A stretch of 8,611 nt of DNA from Pseudomonadota bacterium (GTDB lineage: Bacteria > Desulfobacterota > JADFVX01), in contig JADFVM010000307.1 of NCBI GenBank assembly GCA_015222555.1, positions 1 to 8,611 of the forward strand. Direction: 5' to 3'. Positions 5,991-8,611 of the stretch are shown here, piece after piece. Position 1 is the first letter of the stretch; every line of letters starts with the position of its first letter. The notes under the pieces were generated by a model. It did no database searches and was not told the DNA's origin. It saw only the letters and a list, made by a program, of their open reading frames with translations. The translations under genes and the position numbers were made by a program.

Positions 5991-6639
5991 TTATGGATAA
6001 ATTGAGCACTGCTCTCTTTTAACATTGTTAAAATTGGCGTCTACAACATAAATATGACCATCGCTGTCGACGGCAACGCCTCTGGGCCGCGCGAAACTTC
6101 CGGGCGCATCGCCCAATTTCCCTATATTTCTAATATGCTTTGCATTTTCATCAAACAACTGAATCCTGAAATTCATGGAATCAGACACATATATATTTCC
6201 AATCGTATCTACCCAGATGTACTCGGCAAGGAAAACTCTCCATTTCGCCCCCCTCTTCTACCGAAAGAGAAGATAAAGTTACCTTCACTGTCATATGCTT
6301 TAGCCTTACTGTCCAGAACATCGATAACATATAGCCTTTGATTTCTTTTATCATAAGCCATACCATCCGGCCTCTACAAGTCTGCAATCTCAGCCAGCAG
6401 CTGCCCTTTCTTTGTCAGAATAAACCTTTCCCAAGACTGTATCAGAGATATCCACCTGAGAACTGATGGACCTTACATATTTTATTCTCGACTTCAAAGG
6501 CGGATTTGGCCAAAGGAGTTCTTTCTCCGGCGATAAGACGGCATGCTGACTATTTTTTATAGCACAACCCGGCTGGCAAAAAACAACAATTACAAAGAAC
6601 AGTAAATATATTACTACATCTTATAAGACAAAGCTTCAT
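5991..6639 (-). pseudogene. Decayed NHL-repeat beta-propeller lipoprotein
   Basis: Pieces of one protein can be read in order on the minus strand in changing frames. (1) MKLCL from the ATG at 6639; a frameshift near 6621-6634 leads into a hydrophobic core ending in the lipobox-like QPGC. (2) The same frame continues with a WPNPPLKSRIKYVRSISS segment to a TGA at 6392-6390. (3) Around 6420-6435 the homology jumps to TKKGQLLAEIADL in another frame, with blade sequence apparently missing between. (4) An in-frame TAG at 6376-6374 precedes the blade RPDGMAYDKRNQRLYVID through NGEFSLPS. (5) A frameshift near 6219-6226 leads to IWVDTIGNIYVSDS through RPRGVAVDSDGHIYVVD, two further NHL repeats. (6) The propeller is cut off at about 6010, and the frame stops at 5993-5991. 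Intact relatives are exported six-bladed propellers, often near cytochromes. With four or more lesions it cannot give a full product. Confidence 0.85.
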
Positions 6640-6658
6640 TGTTTGAAAAATCAATCAA

Positions 6659-6844
6659 TTAGGCCCTAACCATACCTAGAACCCACAGTGCATAAAAGAT
6701 GACGACCAAACTGCCCCAGAACAAAGCACGCCGGCCATAAAAAGCATCCTTATCTCCAAAGGCCCTGAAAATGAATCCAATGGTACATCCTACCCAGCCT
6801 AAAAAACCTAACTCACATGCAAGGGCCCAGCCCTGATTTATCAT
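6659..6844 (-). CDS. 61-aa two-helix membrane protein
   Basis: 61 residues: a hydrophobic helix at about 5-28, a short polar charged turn FGDKDAFYGRR (about 29-39), and a second helix at about 40-60 ending GMVRA. By the positive-inside rule the loop is probably cytosolic. The ATG at 6844 has GAGG at a suitable distance upstream. A 14-codon ORF (6891-6847) ends two bases before this start and could couple translation, though it may be chance. The gene lies 108 bases after the glycosyltransferase stop on the same strand and may share its transcript. The helix-loop-helix form is faintly like AtpZ/AtpI-type proteins, but there is no real match and no ATP synthase gene nearby. Function unknown. 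Confidence 0.6.
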   Translation of the reverse strand: MINQGWALACELGFLGWVGCTIGFIFRAFGDKDAFYGRRALFWGSLVVIFYALWVLGMVRA

Positions 6845-6952
6845 TATCAGAGCCTCTTCATGATGTAAGCATTTGTCATATTCTTATCCATTGTGGGCAC
6901 CCTAGAAAATAAACTTTAATATTATCGTTAAAATCCCCCTTCATCATTTTTT

Positions 6953-7678
6953 CTACTCTTTCCGAAAATACTTCCTGTAAAAGGAGCCCAACCTGAGCCG
7001 CCAGACCGTGAAAACCGCTTCCCTGACAATTTTTTTAGACATCTTGGATGTCCCCGCGTGACGGTCAATAAATATAATAGGGATCTCGGCAATTTTAAAT
7101 CCCTTCTCTATGCACCGTACGTTCATTTCTATCTGAAACGAATAACCATCCGATTTAATGCTCTCAAGGTTAATGGCATCGAGAACCTTTCTATTAAAAC
7201 ATTTATAACCGCCTGTGCAGTCACTGATCTTCAGGCCCGTTATTACTCGCGTATAAACATTTGCGAAATAACTTAACATGAGCCTTCTAATTGGCCAGTT
7301 TACGACGCTGACGCCATTGAGGTACCTTGATCCAACAACGACATCGGCAGTTTCGGCCTTTTCCAGAAGGACCGGTATTCTATCAGGATTATGCGAAAAA
7401 TCCGCATCCATTTCAATAATAAACTCAGCTCCTGCGTTGAGCGCATACCTGAATCCTTCTCTATAGGCTGAGCCCAGGCCGAGCTTACCTGATCTATGTA
7501 TAAGGTGAACTTCATCCCGCCTTTTGGCCAGGTCATCTGCGATATCCCCTGTGCCGTCCGGGGAGTTATCATCCACGATGAGGACATGAATGTCGAGATT
7601 CAGATCAAGAATCTCATTTACCAGATTTTCTATATTGTCTTTTTCATTGTACGTAGGGATAACAATGATCGTTTTCAA
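6953..7678 (-). CDS. Polyprenol-phosphate mannose synthase-like glycosyltransferase (GT2, DPM1 type)
   Basis: 241 residues, the length of soluble DPM1-type enzymes; no C-terminal membrane helices. Such enzymes move mannose (or glucose) from GDP/UDP-sugar to polyprenyl phosphate at the cytosolic face of the inner membrane, giving the lipid-linked donor for periplasmic glycosylation or lipid modification. Visible motifs are PTYNE (8-12), DDNSPDGT (36-43), the metal-binding DAD (91-93) in EMDADFSHNP, SDCTGGYKCF (152-161), DGYSFQIEM (177-185) and HAGTSKMS (207-214). The start is TTG at 7678-7676: no in-frame ATG lies just upstream, MKTIIVIPTYNE is the normal family N-terminus, and a strong G-rich Shine-Dalgarno ending in GGAG sits five bases before it. 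The sugar cannot be told from sequence. A small membrane-protein gene follows. Confidence 0.88.
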   Translation of the reverse strand: MKTIIVIPTYNEKDNIENLVNEILDLNLDIHVLIVDDNSPDGTGDIADDLAKRRDEVHLIHRSGKLGLGSAYREGFRYALNAGAEFIIEMDADFSHNPDRIPVLLEKAETADVVVGSRYLNGVSVVNWPIRRLMLSYFANVYTRVITGLKISDCTGGYKCFNRKVLDAINLESIKSDGYSFQIEMNVRCIEKGFKIAEIPIIFIDRHAGTSKMSKKIVREAVFTVWRLRLGSFYRKYFRKE

Positions 7679-7748
7679 ATGCGCTCCCCCCCGGTAAAAG
7701 AGTGAACTTTTTTCTACAGGGGCACAAAAAGATTCACAATAACACAGT

Positions 7749-7763
7749 AAAGGCTTCGCCTTT
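7749..7763. other. Perfect hairpin in the glycosyltransferase leader
   Basis: AAAGGC (7749-7754) and GCCTTT (7758-7763) form a perfect 6-bp stem around a 3-base loop. It lies in the leader between the promoter at 7822-7850 and the TTG start. On the minus strand no T-run follows, so it is unlikely to act as a classical terminator. It might affect mRNA stability or ribosome access. Confidence 0.4.
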
Positions 7764-7821
7764 TCGGTTTATAAAAAATTATGTCATTAATCCCATGTTC
7801 GCTTAAGCAAAAAATCGGTTT

Positions 7822-7850
7822 ATTCTAGAGTTATTAAAATTTAGTGTCAA
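7822..7850 (-). promoter_or_regulatory. Consensus-like sigma-70 promoter of the glycosyltransferase gene
   Basis: On the minus strand, a perfect TTGACA (7850-7845) and TAGAAT (7827-7822) are 17 bases apart. Transcription would start near 7815 and leave a leader of about 137 bases before the TTG at 7678. The glycosyltransferase is thus probably transcribed separately from the phosphate-transporter gene upstream. Confidence 0.7.
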
Positions 7851-7927
7851 GGTTAAAGCCGGCAATGACTGAACATCTTCATAAACATATTATTCTTTAC
7901 GAAAATCATGTATCGCAAAAAATGTAC

Positions 7928-8611
7928 CTATTCTTCCCCCTTTCCAGATATTCCAGCAATCTGGTAGGACACATTGGAAATATGGTGATTAATTCTTTTC
8001 AGGTTTGACAATAGGTCAAGGTGAACCGAGCTCGTATCGATAGACTCCTTCAACCCAAGATGAAGCCTTCCGATGTGAGCGGTTTTCAGCTCTCGCTCCA
8101 TATTACCGAGTTTCTCCTTATTCTTTAATACCTTCCACGCCAAATCCGTATCGCTCGTCGCAAAGGCCGTCACAGCCATCTCAAAATTGTCGCCCACCTT
8201 GGCATGGAAATCAATTATCTCCTTTTGTCCCTCAGCAGAAAACCTGAGTCCCTGGTCAATCATTTTTTTTGCCAGTTCCATGATATTTTTATCAATAATA
8301 TCACCGATATTTTCAAGATCATTGACCAATGTTAATATAGCGATTTCCCTTTTTGATTCTACCTCCGTTAAGACTTTTTGGGAAACCTTTGTAATATACA
8401 GCTTAATCTCCTTGTCAAGAAGATCCAGCTGATCGTCCATCCCTTCAACCTTTTCCAGCAAAGCAGGGCTCAGTTTAACAATCACCTTAATCGACTTTTC
8501 ATACATATCCTGAGCAATATCTGCCATCCGCAGAGCCTCTCTTGTTGCCAGACCAAAAGCCATGTCCGGGCTGCCAAGAACCTGCCAATTTAAATATTGC
8601 GCTTTGAACTG
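7928..8611 (-). CDS. Na+/phosphate cotransporter family protein, C-terminal PhoU-like domain (5' end outside window)
   Basis: The frame is open through the right edge of the window. The in-frame ATG at 8563 is internal, because the 16 codons before it (QFKAQYLNWQVLGSPD) continue the family's linker before the helical domain. About 227 residues are visible, nearly all helical, in two PhoU-like three-helix units. The first has REALRMADIA and the DLENIGD motif (visible residues 98-104, a metal-binding type ExxxD signature). The second has HLDLLSNLKRINHHI (197-211), which matches the end of NptA/YjbB-type Na/Pi symporters rather than free PhoU, whose second motif differs. The membrane transport domain should lie just right of the window. 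The tail is cytosolic and probably senses or regulates phosphate flux. If no membrane part is found upstream, it would be a PhoU-domain regulator. Confidence 0.8.
   Translation of the reverse strand, partial: QFKAQYLNWQVLGSPDMAFGLATREALRMADIAQDMYEKSIKVIVKLSPALLEKVEGMDDQLDLLDKEIKLYITKVSQKVLTEVESKREIAILTLVNDLENIGDIIDKNIMELAKKMIDQGLRFSAEGQKEIIDFHAKVGDNFEMAVTAFATSDTDLAWKVLKNKEKLGNMERELKTAHIGRLHLGLKESIDTSSVHLDLLSNLKRINHHISNVSYQIAGISGKGEE

Noticed and set aside
5804..6025. 73-aa minus-strand ORF next to the NHL remnant, tested as a continuation of the propeller
   Set aside because: No NHL repeat pattern is present in its translation, and it overlaps the lipoprotein gene on the opposite strand.
6054..6341. 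95-aa plus-strand ORF
   Set aside because: It is antisense to the NHL pseudogene fragments, which carry the recognisable protein pattern.
6847..6891. 14-codon ORF ending two bases before the small membrane-protein gene
   Set aside because: It is too short to support as a gene by itself. It is mentioned only as possible translational coupling.

Overview
The window looks like a chromosomal stretch of a moderately AT-rich Gram-negative bacterium, most probably a deltaproteobacterium in the broad sense (Desulfobacterota/Desulfuromonadia). This rests on family resemblance only: a CNDTT-type NifU-like protein, an NHL-propeller lipoprotein remnant that begins with the WPNPPLKSRIKYVRSISS type of N-terminus, a Na/Pi-symporter PhoU-like tail and a polyprenol-phosphate mannosyltransferase. 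No rRNA, tRNA, CRISPR array or transposase gene is visible.

Layout. Positions 1-742 (+) hold the C-terminal part of a radical SAM protein that starts left of the window. It is followed at 812-1222 (+) by a small divergent IscU/NifU-type protein. The convergent gap 1223-1464 holds a nested inverted repeat and two terminator-like hairpins. The minus strand then carries a glutathionyl-hydroquinone reductase (1465-2418), an intergenic stretch with an 85-bp imperfect palindrome (2509-2593), and a large membrane-bound diguanylate cyclase with two GAF domains and GGDEF (2799-4913). The cyclase has a near-consensus sigma-70 promoter at 4974-5002.

From about 4914 to 6660 the region looks like accessory DNA under turnover. 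It holds a doubtful 66-codon ORF, a 57-aa gene missed by a 60-aa length cutoff (5416-5589), a lipoprotein gene overlapping it (5582-5884), and a clearly decayed NHL beta-propeller lipoprotein pseudogene on the minus strand (5991-6639). After that come a 61-aa two-helix membrane protein (6659-6844), a family-2 polyprenol-phosphate mannose synthase-like glycosyltransferase with a TTG start (6953-7678) and its own consensus-like promoter (7822-7850), and the C-terminal PhoU-like half of a Na+/phosphate cotransporter (7928-8611) that runs off the right edge.

The genes do not form one pathway. The likely transcription units are: radical SAM, possibly with the NifU-like gene; the hydroquinone reductase alone; the diguanylate cyclase alone; the 57-aa gene with the lipoprotein; and the glycosyltransferase with the small membrane protein. 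I see no clear case for a new multi-gene system. The most interesting items are the overlapping 57-aa/lipoprotein pair, the NifU-like protein that has lost the third cluster-ligand cysteine, the cyclase's unrecognised membrane sensor domain, the 85-bp palindrome and the multiply broken NHL pseudogene.
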